Source: Nitrospira sp. CG24D (lineage in GTDB: Bacteria; Nitrospirota; Nitrospiria; Nitrospirales; Nitrospiraceae). Taken from it: a DNA stretch of 64,000 nt. Both the position numbers and the translations under genes were made by a program. Below the pieces are notes generated by a model. The model worked only from the letters and a program-made list of their open reading frames with translations. It had not been told where the DNA came from and searched no databases. This document shows positions 34,811 through 43,643 of the stretch, in pieces. The DNA is taken from the NCBI GenBank assembly GCA_002869855.2, contig NEWQ02000012.1, forward strand, positions 29,060 through 93,059, in the 5' to 3' direction. Each line of letters begins with the position of its first letter. The first letter of the stretch is position 1.

Positions 34811-35734
34811 TTACCGCGTCTTGACGACCAGGACCGAACAGGGAGCATGCCGTGCCACTCGCCGCGACACACTGCCGAGAAACGCGCCCTTTAAGCCCGT
34901 CATGCCCCGCGATCCAAGTATCACCAGGTCAGCATGGCTTCGTGTTGCGGTTCGGATGATTTCCTCTGCGGGATGGCCTTCGGCCAGCACAGGATGGATG
35001 GTCAAGCCGCGATACGCCAGAGCCTTCCGCGCAAGCTTTAGCACTTGCCCCCCGCGCTCATTCGTCATGCGAATCACTGCCTGAGCCGACTCACGGAATC
35101 TCGGTGCTTTCAGAGTCAGTAATTGGGGAACGCAATCCTCTGGCGGCCCAACAACGTGCAGAATGGTGACCTCCGCTGCCGGTAGTCGCAGTGCTCGGAG
35201 CCATCGTGCGGCCGCCAACGCGTGCTCGGATTCGTCTACCGCCACTAGGATTCGGAGGCCTTTGGCAGACCTCTCACCTCGTCGCTTCCCTCGTCCCCGG
35301 CTGATCAGGACGGAGCACGGCGCGGCATGGAGCAAGCCCTCGCTCACACTTCCGAGCAAGAAGCGCCTTACGCCGGATAGCCCGCGAGAGCCAACTACGA
35401 CCAGGTCCGCCTGTTGCTTTTTCAGGGCCTCCAGGATCCCTGTCAGTGGCGAACCCCACTTCACCATCTTACCCACTCGGGTATCGCCAACTTGCAACTG
35501 AGCTTCCATGCGTTCCAGGAAGCGTTGAGCCTGTGCGAGCAGCTTCCGCCGTTCTCCCACAAACTGCTTCCACAACTCCGGATGGTAGTGCAGCTGCCAG
35601 CCGCCAGAGATCGTGACAATCTCCAGCACATGAAGGAGGGTGAGCGTTGATCCGGTCGGCCAGCACATTTGCTGGAGCACCTGAATCGCCGCACGAGCAT
35701 GCCGAGACCGATCCAACGCCATCACAATGTTCAT
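34811..35734 (-). CDS. Universal stress protein, two Usp domains
   Basis: A 307-residue tandem Usp starting MNIVMALDRSRHARA. The loops are GSRGLSGVRRFLLGS (domain 1) and GSRGMTGLKGAFLGS (domain 2), each followed by the CSVLI or CSVLVV strand, so both domains keep the ATP-binding pattern. GGGAG precedes ATG 35734, which decides the start over 35764. The gene stands alone, downstream of a Na/Ca exchanger stub and an antiporter on the same strand. Confidence 0.92.
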   Translation of the reverse strand: MNIVMALDRSRHARAAIQVLQQMCWPTGSTLTLLHVLEIVTISGGWQLHYHPELWKQFVGERRKLLAQAQRFLERMEAQLQVGDTRVGKMVKWGSPLTGILEALKKQQADLVVVGSRGLSGVRRFLLGSVSEGLLHAAPCSVLISRGRGKRRGERSAKGLRILVAVDESEHALAAARWLRALRLPAAEVTILHVVGPPEDCVPQLLTLKAPRFRESAQAVIRMTNERGGQVLKLARKALAYRGLTIHPVLAEGHPAEEIIRTATRSHADLVILGSRGMTGLKGAFLGSVSRRVARHAPCSVLVVKTR

Positions 35735-35907
35735 CGTGTTATCTCCCTGTTTGACAGACTCCACTCATCTCCTCGTCATAGCCGGTTGTCCTATAAGTCT
35801 ATCCACCGCCCTGCTGGTGGAGGCAGCCATTCACATCTTCGCTCTTCCGAATGGAACGGGAGGAGCAGAGAACAGGGGGCGGTTACACCAGTGTCCCGAC
35901 AAGTTCT

Positions 35908-36000
35908 TCATGACTCGGCGATCCTGTCGCCGTAATGGGAGAGCTTCGTTCCCGCAGCCACGATGGTGACCGCACTCAAGAGAAAGATGATCCAGGCCAT
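35908..36000 (-). pseudogene. N-terminal stub of a Na/Ca exchanger family protein
   Basis: Thirty codons from ATG 36000. The product starts MAWIIFLLSAVTIVAAGTKL and goes on to SHYGDRIAE, the characteristic first membrane helix of YrbG-like Na/Ca antiporters, where the text normally continues into TGLGG and the alpha-1 repeat. Here TGA follows at once and no frame downstream restores homology, so the rest is deleted. It lies between the antiporter and Usp genes on the same strand. A small membrane protein is the alternative. Confidence 0.6.
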
Positions 36001-36086
36001 TGCGTCTTTAAGATTCCGGACATGAGGTTTCTGAGATCAGGAGATATGCTCCAAGCTCCCGAGCCAAAAGAGCTCATCGTGTTGCG

Positions 36087-37340
36087 TTACGAATGTGCGG
36101 CCTCGCTCTTCCTGCTCACGCCGTATCCCAGCACCCGATTGATCGTGAGGCCCTGCACGAGGATGGAAAACACCACCACCGCGTAGGTGATGGTAACCAC
36201 GGCGTCGCGCATCGGACCAACCGGCAGCGAGAGCGCCAGCGCTACAGAGATGCCGCCGCGGAGCCCGCCCCAGGTCAAGATCGTGATCGTGCGAGCGCTG
36301 AATTCCCGAACGAAGCTGAACGCTTTCACCTGCACCACCACGCTGAGCCATCTCGCGGCCAACACCAGTGGGATCGCGACCAACCCGGCCACCAGGTACG
36401 CCCTCTGAAAACTGAGCACCAGCACCTCCAGTCCGATCAAGACGAAGAGCACAGCATTCAACAGTTCATCCAACAGTTCCCAAAAGCTGTCGAGGTGCTC
36501 GCGCGTCTTCTCGGACATAGCCCATTGCCGGCCCTGGTTTCCAATAAGCAAGCCCGCGACGACTACCGCAATCGGTCCGGAGGTATGCAGCAGATCTGCC
36601 AAGGCGAAACTCCCCATGACGAGTGCGAGCGTGATCAGAATCTCAACCTGATAGTTGTCCACCGACCGGAGCATGCGATAGGCGATATACCCCAGCGCCA
36701 GCCCGAGGGCCGCGCCGCCGATGGCTTCTTCAGCGAACAACGCCAGCACATCCGTGGCGGTGAACGAATCTTTCGGCACGAGATTCAAGACCACCAGAAA
36801 AATCACGACGCCGACCCCGTCGTTGAACAGCGATTCGCCAACGATTTTCATTTCCAGTGCCTTCGGCAGACGTGCCTGCCGCAATACGCCCATGACCGCG
36901 ATCGGATCGGTCGGTGAGATCAAGGCGCCGAACAGGAGACAGTACAGAAGCGGCAGTGGAAGGCCGACGAGATCGAACAGCCAATAGCCCAGCAGGCCGG
37001 TGATCAGACTCGACAGAATCGTGCCGGCCACCGCCATGGAACCGATCACCCATTTGAGATCCAGCAGCTCGTCCAGCTTGACATGCAACGCGCCGGCAAA
37101 CAGCAAGAACCCCAGCATGCCATGCATCAGCGCCTCGTTGAAATCAATGGCGCCGATGAACCGTTGGGCCTCAGCCTCCACGCCGAATCCCAACTTGCCG
37201 AGCACCAGCAGAATCAGCGAGAACACCAGCGCCACCGCCATCAGCCCGATCGTCATCGGTAATTTCAGCAGCCGGTGGTTCACATAACTGAACAGGGCCG
37301 CCAAGCAAATGAGGATCGTGAGCGTGTGAATCAGTGTCAC
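36087..37340 (-). CDS. CPA1-family Na+(K+)/H+ antiporter
   Basis: A 417-residue membrane protein with about 12 hydrophobic spans. It carries LISPTDPIAVMGVLR and VGESLFNDGVGVVIF, the two cores of NhaP/NHE-type CPA1 antiporters, and GGLRGGISVALALSLP near the C-terminus. There is no long cytosolic tail. The GTG start 37340 follows AAGGAAG. Its start is only 33 bases from the first plausible codon of the divergent CHAT gene, so its promoter would lie inside that gene, an unusual arrangement that suggests a rearrangement. Confidence 0.9.
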   Translation of the reverse strand: MTLIHTLTILICLAALFSYVNHRLLKLPMTIGLMAVALVFSLILLVLGKLGFGVEAEAQRFIGAIDFNEALMHGMLGFLLFAGALHVKLDELLDLKWVIGSMAVAGTILSSLITGLLGYWLFDLVGLPLPLLYCLLFGALISPTDPIAVMGVLRQARLPKALEMKIVGESLFNDGVGVVIFLVVLNLVPKDSFTATDVLALFAEEAIGGAALGLALGYIAYRMLRSVDNYQVEILITLALVMGSFALADLLHTSGPIAVVVAGLLIGNQGRQWAMSEKTREHLDSFWELLDELLNAVLFVLIGLEVLVLSFQRAYLVAGLVAIPLVLAARWLSVVVQVKAFSFVREFSARTITILTWGGLRGGISVALALSLPVGPMRDAVVTITYAVVVFSILVQGLTINRVLGYGVSRKSEAAHS

Positions 37341-37373
37341 GAGCAGTCTTCCTTTTCGATTTCAGGCTTCCGC

Positions 37374-39317
37374 ATGGTCCTCGCTGTCGGGCAACTCGAT
37401 GAAGCCGAGGAACGCCTGACCGACGCGTTGACGCTCGCCCGGCGAGAAGCGTCATCCGCGCTCACTGCCGCCACGTTGAACGATCTGGGTATTCTCCACG
37501 CCCTACGACACGAAGACGCCGAGGCGCTGGCTTCATTTCATGAAAGTACGACGATTGCGCAGGACACCGGACTTCACATGGTCGCGATTACCGCCAGAAT
37601 CAACGCCGCGCGCGCGGCGTTGCGGCTCGGCCAGCCACAGGACAGCCGGCTCTGGCTCGATCAATCGCTTGACCAGGCCCGTGAACTATCCCCGTCGTAC
37701 AACAAGGCCGTCAGCTTGATTAATATCGGGCTGGGCTACGGGCATCTGCGGCCGCTCCTGCCCGCCATCGGCGATGCGCTGCTCATACGCACCGCCGGTG
37801 TGCTGCAAGAAGCGGTGGCCCTCTCTGAACGATTGGGAGATGCGCGCACCCTGTCCTATGCGCTCGGCTATCTCGGGCATCTCTACGAAACAGAACGCCG
37901 CACCGAGGAAGCGCTGCAGCTGTCCCGGCGCGCGGCGTTCTCCGCGCAATCCGCGGGCGTACCGGAATCCCTCTACCGTTGGCAGTGGCAGGTGGGCCGG
38001 CTGCTGGCGTCGAGCGGCCACCTTGACGACGCCATCGCCTCCTACCGGCAGGCCGCCGCCACCTTGCAACCCATTAGACCGGAAGTGGCCCGCGCCTCCT
38101 ATGAGGCCTCGACTCCGGACCAGGAATCGGTTCGCCCCTTGTTTTTCGAACTGGCCGACCTCCTGCTCCAACGCGCCGGGTTGACTGACGACACCCCCAC
38201 CGCACAGACCGATCTCCTGACTGCGCGCGACGCGATCGAAGCCTTCAAAGCAGCTGAGCTGCGGGAATACTTCAAGGACGAATGCGTCGACGCCCTGCAG
38301 GCCCGCATCACCAAGCCCGACTCGCTCTCACCGACCACGGCGGTGATCTACCCGATCATGTTCGCAGACCGATTGGACATGCTCGTCAGCCTCCCGACCG
38401 GGATGACGAGAATCTCTGTGCCCGTTCCTGCCGCGACATTGGCGCAGGAAGTGCGCGCCTTCCGCCGCACGGTCGAGAAGCGGACGACCAGGGAATATCT
38501 CCCCCATGCTCAACAGCTCTATGACTGGCTGGTTCGACCGATCGAGGCAGACCTGACCCGCTTGCACATCAATACGCTGGTGTTTGTCCCCGACGGGGCG
38601 CTCCGCACCATTCCCCTGGCGGCCTTGCACGATGGGACCAGCTTCCTCATCCAGAAATTTGCGGTGGCCCTAACCCCCGGGCTCAATCTCACGGACCCCC
38701 ACCCGATTAACCGCGAGACCGTCCGGTTCCTGTCCATCGGACTGACTCATGCCGTCCAGGGGTTCCCGGCGCTCCCGTATGTGGCCGAAGAAATGGGCGC
38801 AATCCACGATCTCTATCGAGGCGATCAACTGCTCAATAGCGAGTTTCAGACCACCCGGCTGGAGGAGGAATTGCGGGACGGTCAGTTCGGCGTGCTGCAC
38901 ATTGCCACTCACGGAAAGTTTTCGACGGATGCGAATGAGAGTTTTCTGCTCACGTTCGACGGAAAACTCACCGTGAATCAGCTGGACCGGCTGGTCGGCT
39001 TGTACCGGTTCCGGCAGGAGCCGCTCGAACTTCTGACCCTCAGCGCCTGCCAGACCGGTGTCGGCGATGATCGCGCCGCCCTCGGCCTCGCGGGAATCGC
39101 CATCAAGGCCGGCGCGAGAAGCGCGATTGCCACGCTGTGGTTTATCAATGATGAAGCCTCAGCCGCGCTGATTTCCGAATTCTATCGGCAGCTCAGGAAT
39201 CCATCGATTTCCAAAGCGGTCGCATTGCAACAAGCTCAGACAAAGCTGTTGGCCGATCGGGTTTATGAGCATCCGGCTTACTGGTCACCCTTCTTGTTGC
39301 TCAATAACTGGCTATAA
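37374..39317 (+). CDS. CHAT-domain peptidase-like protein with TPRs, 5' truncated
   Basis: About 647 residues. The N-terminal half is helical TPR-like sequence that begins in the middle of a repeat (GQLDEAEERLTDAL), without the signal peptide that such proteins normally have. The CHAT domain occupies about 370-647, with the caspase-like pair His in HIATHGKF and Cys in LSACQTGVG. CHAT proteins are Cys peptidases or their relatives. No ribosome-binding site precedes ATG 37374, and codons upstream to 37275 are antisense to the antiporter. It is probably truncated at its 5' end and possibly not expressed. DUF928 follows, as in complete loci elsewhere. Confidence 0.75.
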   Translation: MVLAVGQLDEAEERLTDALTLARREASSALTAATLNDLGILHALRHEDAEALASFHESTTIAQDTGLHMVAITARINAARAALRLGQPQDSRLWLDQSLDQARELSPSYNKAVSLINIGLGYGHLRPLLPAIGDALLIRTAGVLQEAVALSERLGDARTLSYALGYLGHLYETERRTEEALQLSRRAAFSAQSAGVPESLYRWQWQVGRLLASSGHLDDAIASYRQAAATLQPIRPEVARASYEASTPDQESVRPLFFELADLLLQRAGLTDDTPTAQTDLLTARDAIEAFKAAELREYFKDECVDALQARITKPDSLSPTTAVIYPIMFADRLDMLVSLPTGMTRISVPVPAATLAQEVRAFRRTVEKRTTREYLPHAQQLYDWLVRPIEADLTRLHINTLVFVPDGALRTIPLAALHDGTSFLIQKFAVALTPGLNLTDPHPINRETVRFLSIGLTHAVQGFPALPYVAEEMGAIHDLYRGDQLLNSEFQTTRLEEELRDGQFGVLHIATHGKFSTDANESFLLTFDGKLTVNQLDRLVGLYRFRQEPLELLTLSACQTGVGDDRAALGLAGIAIKAGARSAIATLWFINDEASAALISEFYRQLRNPSISKAVALQQAQTKLLADRVYEHPAYWSPFLLLNNWL

Positions 39318-39393
39318 AGGATCTCGACCATATGCTAGAGTACGATTCATGCATTGAAATTCACCAAAGGGCCTCAGCAAGAGGGGGTGCACG

Positions 39394-40152
39394 GTGAGAC
39401 CCACGTTGTTATTTTGCATCATCTGTACAATGCCCCTGGGCCTGACACTGGTGGAGCCGACGCAGGCCACGGCAGGATCCGGGCCGTCCGACGCCCCTCA
39501 AATCGCCACCCCTGATGACCCGTCGCTGCCGGTCTATACCCCACCCAGGAAATTTTCACCTCGCGCGCGTGTCGGCGGAGAGATGCGCGGGACAGGCGGC
39601 AGCGACCCTGAAATTCAAGCCCTCGTCCCCGATCATGTCGGCCTGACGATCAACCAAACGCCGGTCCTCAATTGGTTTCTTTCGAAGCCGACGGCTTACA
39701 CGGTTCGCTTTACTCTGGTGGATAATCGCTCGATCAAGCCGGTATATGAAGCTCCCATCCCTTCTCCAAAGAAGGCAGGAATTCAGACGATTAGTCTGAA
39801 AGAGATAGGACTGACGCTCGAACCGGACGTGCAGTATCGATGGTACGTCTCGGTGATCCGTAACCCCGACTCGCCGTCGCAGGATATCGTGGCGGGGGGA
39901 GTCATTGAGCGCTGTGAGTTCAATGCCTGTCTTGTCGAAGCAGGCCCCCACCTCGCCTGCAGCACACAGAGCGTGCAGGACAATGCCCGCCAGGGATTCT
40001 GGTACGACGCGATGGCCTGTCTCTGCGCGCTCATTGATGCCCGCCCCACCGACGCCCCGCTCCGACGCATGCGCGCCGCGCTGCTGAAACAAGTCGGTCT
40101 TCACGGAGTGGCCGAGTGGGATCTTCGTTCCCTCACGACGCCGCTCCGATAG
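39394..40152 (+). CDS. DUF928 family exported protein
   Basis: A 252-residue protein with a signal peptide (about 3-27, ending ATAGS). The body matches DUF928: GLTINQTPVLNWFLSKPTAY, then LEPDVQYRWYVSVI and a helical C-terminus. Four Cys in CEFNACLVEAG and LACST may form disulphides, and two more lie in MACLCAL. The GTG start at 39394 has GAGGGGG upstream. DUF928 genes commonly accompany CHAT and CHASE2 proteins, as here. Function is unknown, presumably a periplasmic partner of the CHAT protein. Confidence 0.85.
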   Translation: MRPTLLFCIICTMPLGLTLVEPTQATAGSGPSDAPQIATPDDPSLPVYTPPRKFSPRARVGGEMRGTGGSDPEIQALVPDHVGLTINQTPVLNWFLSKPTAYTVRFTLVDNRSIKPVYEAPIPSPKKAGIQTISLKEIGLTLEPDVQYRWYVSVIRNPDSPSQDIVAGGVIERCEFNACLVEAGPHLACSTQSVQDNARQGFWYDAMACLCALIDARPTDAPLRRMRAALLKQVGLHGVAEWDLRSLTTPLR

Positions 40153-40389
40153 CGCTCCTCACCGCAAGTTGAGCGGCAAAGCGTATGAGGTTGGAGGCTG
40201 GAGGTATTTCCTCAAACCTCTCACAATTCCCGCACGCCGGCCGGCGAATCCTTTCCGATCCACCTTCGGATCACATTTGATCCACTCTCATCGGCTTTCG
40301 CAGTGCCACATCGCCGTGAGGGACGGCTCAGATGCTATTTCCCCAACATTCTCCGGCCACATTCTTCTCACTTAATCAGAGAGGGCCAA

Positions 40390-40405
40390 TGGCATACGGT
40401 TTGCG
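40390..40405 (+). promoter_or_regulatory. Sigma-54 promoter of the small membrane peptide/RHH operon
   Basis: TGGCATACGGTTTGCG has GG and GC 10 bases apart and the same GGCAT box as the other sites. The expected start is near 40416, about 36 bases before GTG 40452. The preceding 230 bases (40153-40389) contain no clear gene. Confidence 0.8.
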
Positions 40406-40451
40406 AACTCATCCGGCGGAAACATGATGAGAAACACTCAGGAGGCGCACC

Positions 40452-40625
40452 GTGACACAGGAATTGATCATCTGGGTGTTGTTGGTAGGGCTGGTAGGAA
40501 TCTCGTGGTTCATGGTCTTCGCGATTACCGGCGACGGTCGCCGCACCGACAAGGGAGTTCATTCTCATGACTCAACAGATCTCGAAGAAACCGGGGCATC
40601 ATCGCACCGAGGGATATCGGCCTGA
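40452..40625 (+). CDS. 57-residue single-span membrane protein
   Basis: A small gene with an excellent AGGAGG 6-8 bases before the GTG start. The product starts MTQELIIWVLLVGLVG, has one hydrophobic span (about residues 5-26) and a charged C-terminus (GDGRRTDKG...). It overlaps the next gene by 59 bases in another frame. A sigma-54 promoter lies just upstream. It resembles in layout the small membrane proteins at 6104 and 48744. Function unknown. Confidence 0.7.
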   Translation: MTQELIIWVLLVGLVGISWFMVFAITGDGRRTDKGVHSHDSTDLEETGASSHRGISA

Positions 40626-40968
40626 CCTGGTTCCAGGCAATCGTCCTCTGCCCCTGTCGCGCCAGACTCCCACCGGTTCTCTTCCCGCAACGCGCCCCAC
40701 CGGGGTGACCGTACCCGCAGACTCGCCCAATCAGCGCATCACCATCCTTCTCCCGACGACTCTGATCGAGCGCCTCCGCAACGCCATTTACTGGACAGAA
40801 CAGTGCACGATGGCCCGGGTCATCGCCGAGGCCATCCACGATGCGGTGGCCGAGATGGAGCACACCAACGGCGGCACATTTCCTCCTCGCCTTACCCCGC
40901 TGAAGCGAGGACGCCCCCGCCGTGGCCCCCTTCCACAACACCTTCCCCTTACCGAGCCGCTGCTGTAG
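40567..40968 (+). CDS. Ribbon-helix-helix-like DNA-binding protein
   Basis: A 133-residue protein with a disordered Pro-rich N-terminus (about 50 residues). A ribbon-helix-helix-like core follows: strand QRITILLPTTL, then helices LIERLRNAIYWT and TMARVIAEAIHDAVAEME. The basic tail KRGRPRRG resembles an AT-hook. Similar proteins occur on plasmids and integrative elements. ATG 40567 follows GGGAG at a suitable distance and overlaps the small membrane gene. The likely role is a transcription factor or partition-like protein, with moderate certainty. Confidence 0.7.
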   Translation: MTQQISKKPGHHRTEGYRPDLVPGNRPLPLSRQTPTGSLPATRPTGVTVPADSPNQRITILLPTTLIERLRNAIYWTEQCTMARVIAEAIHDAVAEMEHTNGGTFPPRLTPLKRGRPRRGPLPQHLPLTEPLL

Positions 40969-41222
40969 GCGTCGCGTGTGGACTCGACCGTCAGCGCTCG
41001 ATACCGAAGTAAGGAAAGGCAATGACCGCAGAGCTGAGACGATCAGCAGCCGGGTGAGGGGCTGGCTGACGGTGAGGTGCTAAATGGTTTCCTTAAGAGG
41101 TATATCTCTACTATGCTTGCGCGATTCTCGTTATGATACGGCGCAACACACGAACACTCAGCCTTGGGCAACGGTGAGTCAGCCCGTTTCCGATGACGAA
41201 GGCATCACTGACTGAGGGCGCT

Positions 41223-43643
41223 ATGGCCGGCGAAGCCCCTTCATATACCGTGCTCGTCGTGGAAGACAATCCGGATATTGTCGTGAGCCTGCAGGACCTG
41301 CTCACCCACGACGGCTATACCGTCCATACCGCCGACTCTTGCGCCGGCGCGCTTGCCCAGCTCGGTGCTTATCACTTTAATGCGGTCTTGCTCGATGTGA
41401 CCTTGCCGGACGGCGATGGCCTTGAGGTACTCGCCACGATCCAACAGCTGGACCCGCATTTACCCGTGGTCATCGTCACGGCCAGCACGGCGACGGAGAA
41501 AACGGTGGGGTCGCTGACACGGGGGGCCTTCGCCTACCTGACCAAACCCTACCATCGCGAAGAACTCCGGCAGACGCTCCGCCGGGCGATCGGCGTCAAG
41601 GAACTGGCGGTGAAAGCCCAACGCGCCGAACATCTTCTGACTGAAAGCGAAGACCGCTTCCGCTCACTGGTCGAGTCTGCCAGCGATGCTATCGTGGTCG
41701 CTGACGGGCGCGGGACCATCCTCTCGCACAACCACTCAGCGGCCACGCTGTTCGGTTATCAGAACCACGATCTGATCGGACAACCCCTCACCAAATTAAT
41801 GCCGGCGCGCTATCACGAGCGGCATAACGCCGGCATCGCCCGCCTGGAAGCCGGCGGATCAAGCCGCCTCATCGGATCGATCCTCGAGCTGCAAGGGCTC
41901 AAACAGGACGGCACCGAATTTCCGATCGAGCTCTCGCTGGCCACCTGGAAGACCGCTACCGGGAATTACTATAGCGGCATCATCCGCGACGTTTCCCGGC
42001 GCAAGGAGACGGAGCGGGCGCTGGATGAGCTGCGCCGCCGCCACACGCTCATCCTGACGCAAGCCGGCGAAGGGATCTACGGCATCGACCGGCAGGGGCT
42101 CGCCACCTTCGTCAATCCACGTGCGGCCGCGATGCTCGGGTATTCGGTGGAAGACTTGATCGGACGCCCCATGCATGCGCTCCTGCACCACACCAGAATC
42201 GACGGGACCCCGTACCCTGACGACTCTTGTCCGATCTACGCCGCCCTGCACGACGGCGAGATCCATCGCGTCACGCATGAAGTATTCTGGAAGCGTGACG
42301 GCACCAGCTTCCCGGTCGAATACGTCAGCTCTCCGCTGTGGGAGGACGACACCGTCGCCGGGGCGGTCGTGGTCTTTCATGACACGACCAAACAGTGGCG
42401 CATTGAATCGGGATTGCGGAAACGGGAAGACCGCCTGGAGTATGTCATCCGCGGATCGAGCGACGGATTCTGGGATGGACAGGTCCTGCCCGGACGGCCG
42501 TGGCATCATCCCGACACCCCGGTCTGGTGGTCTGCCCGGGTCCGCGAGCTATTGGGCTATACCGAGAATGAATTTCCGGACATCCTGGAGAGCTGGACCT
42601 CCAGATTGCATCCGGGCGATCGCGAGCGGGTGCTGGCCGCATTGGCCGCGCACATGGAACGGCGCGAGCCGTACGATACGGAGTACCGGCTGCTGACGAA
42701 ACACGGCGAATACCAGTGGTTCCGCGCGCGCGGCCTGGCCATCTGGGATGAGCACGGCCACCCCATCCGCATGGCCGGCTCCCTGCAATGCATCACCGAC
42801 CGCAAACAAATGGAAGAGGCGCTCCACCGCAGCGAACGCCTCTTGAAAGATGTGATCGACAATACCACGGCCGTCATTTACGTGAAGCTGGCGGACGGAC
42901 GCTTCCTGCTCACAAACCGACGTTTCCAACAGATATTCGATCTGAGCGCCGATCAAATCGTCGGCCGCACCAACCATGATCTCTTCTCTCCCGAGATTGC
43001 GGAGGCATTCAGCGCGAACGATCGCCAGGTATTGGAACGCAACGCGGCGATCGAGTATGACGAAGTCGCCCCCCATGCGGACGGGGTCCACGACTATATC
43101 TCCATCAAGTTTCCACTCTGCGACGAGACCGGCAGGCCTTACGCCGTCTGCGGAATCTCCACCGACATCACCGAGCGCAAACGTCTTGGGGATTTGCTCC
43201 GCGGCAACGAGGAGCGGGTTCAGCTCGCGCTCATGAGTGCGCGCATCGGCATCTGGGACTGGAACCTGCAGACGGACCACTGCTACTGGTCACCGATCGC
43301 CAACGATCTGCTCGGCCTGGCGGTCGGCGCTGGCCCCCTCTCCAGGCAGGATTTTCTGGCCAGCGTCTATGCAGACGATCAGGCCTCTGTTCTGGCGGCG
43401 CTGCTCACGGCACAACATTCCTCACAGTCTGAGCTCGCCTTTGCTCACCGTGTGTGCCGGGCCGACGGCACTCTCCACTGGCTCTCATGGTCGGGGCATA
43501 TCGTTCGGAGTGCGACCGGCGCAGCGACACGTATCCTGGGGACCGTTCAATCGACCACACCCGGACAGACGACGCTGTCGGAGCCCGCGCAAGCAGATCG
43601 CAGCGCTCTAGAGAAACCGCGGCATGATCATCCGCGATCATGA
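41223..43643 (+). CDS. Receiver protein with five PAS domains and no output domain
   Basis: An 806-residue signalling protein. An N-terminal receiver (about 8-125) has intact acidic pocket residues (VEDN), the phosphorylated Asp in AVLLDVTLP and Lys in AYLTKP. Five PAS/PAC units follow: about 140-260, 275-395, 403-530, 535-655 and 660-780, with repeat landmarks such as DAIVVADGRG, GEGIYGIDRQG and IGIWDWNLQTD. The protein ends without a histidine kinase, GGDEF, EAL or DNA-binding domain. ATG 41223 has GAGGG upstream and is preferred to ATG 41193. It overlaps the ABC-type binding protein gene by 20 bases. It probably passes signals to the kinase encoded two genes later. Confidence 0.88.
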   Translation: MAGEAPSYTVLVVEDNPDIVVSLQDLLTHDGYTVHTADSCAGALAQLGAYHFNAVLLDVTLPDGDGLEVLATIQQLDPHLPVVIVTASTATEKTVGSLTRGAFAYLTKPYHREELRQTLRRAIGVKELAVKAQRAEHLLTESEDRFRSLVESASDAIVVADGRGTILSHNHSAATLFGYQNHDLIGQPLTKLMPARYHERHNAGIARLEAGGSSRLIGSILELQGLKQDGTEFPIELSLATWKTATGNYYSGIIRDVSRRKETERALDELRRRHTLILTQAGEGIYGIDRQGLATFVNPRAAAMLGYSVEDLIGRPMHALLHHTRIDGTPYPDDSCPIYAALHDGEIHRVTHEVFWKRDGTSFPVEYVSSPLWEDDTVAGAVVVFHDTTKQWRIESGLRKREDRLEYVIRGSSDGFWDGQVLPGRPWHHPDTPVWWSARVRELLGYTENEFPDILESWTSRLHPGDRERVLAALAAHMERREPYDTEYRLLTKHGEYQWFRARGLAIWDEHGHPIRMAGSLQCITDRKQMEEALHRSERLLKDVIDNTTAVIYVKLADGRFLLTNRRFQQIFDLSADQIVGRTNHDLFSPEIAEAFSANDRQVLERNAAIEYDEVAPHADGVHDYISIKFPLCDETGRPYAVCGISTDITERKRLGDLLRGNEERVQLALMSARIGIWDWNLQTDHCYWSPIANDLLGLAVGAGPLSRQDFLASVYADDQASVLAALLTAQHSSQSELAFAHRVCRADGTLHWLSWSGHIVRSATGAATRILGTVQSTTPGQTTLSEPAQADRSALEKPRHDHPRS

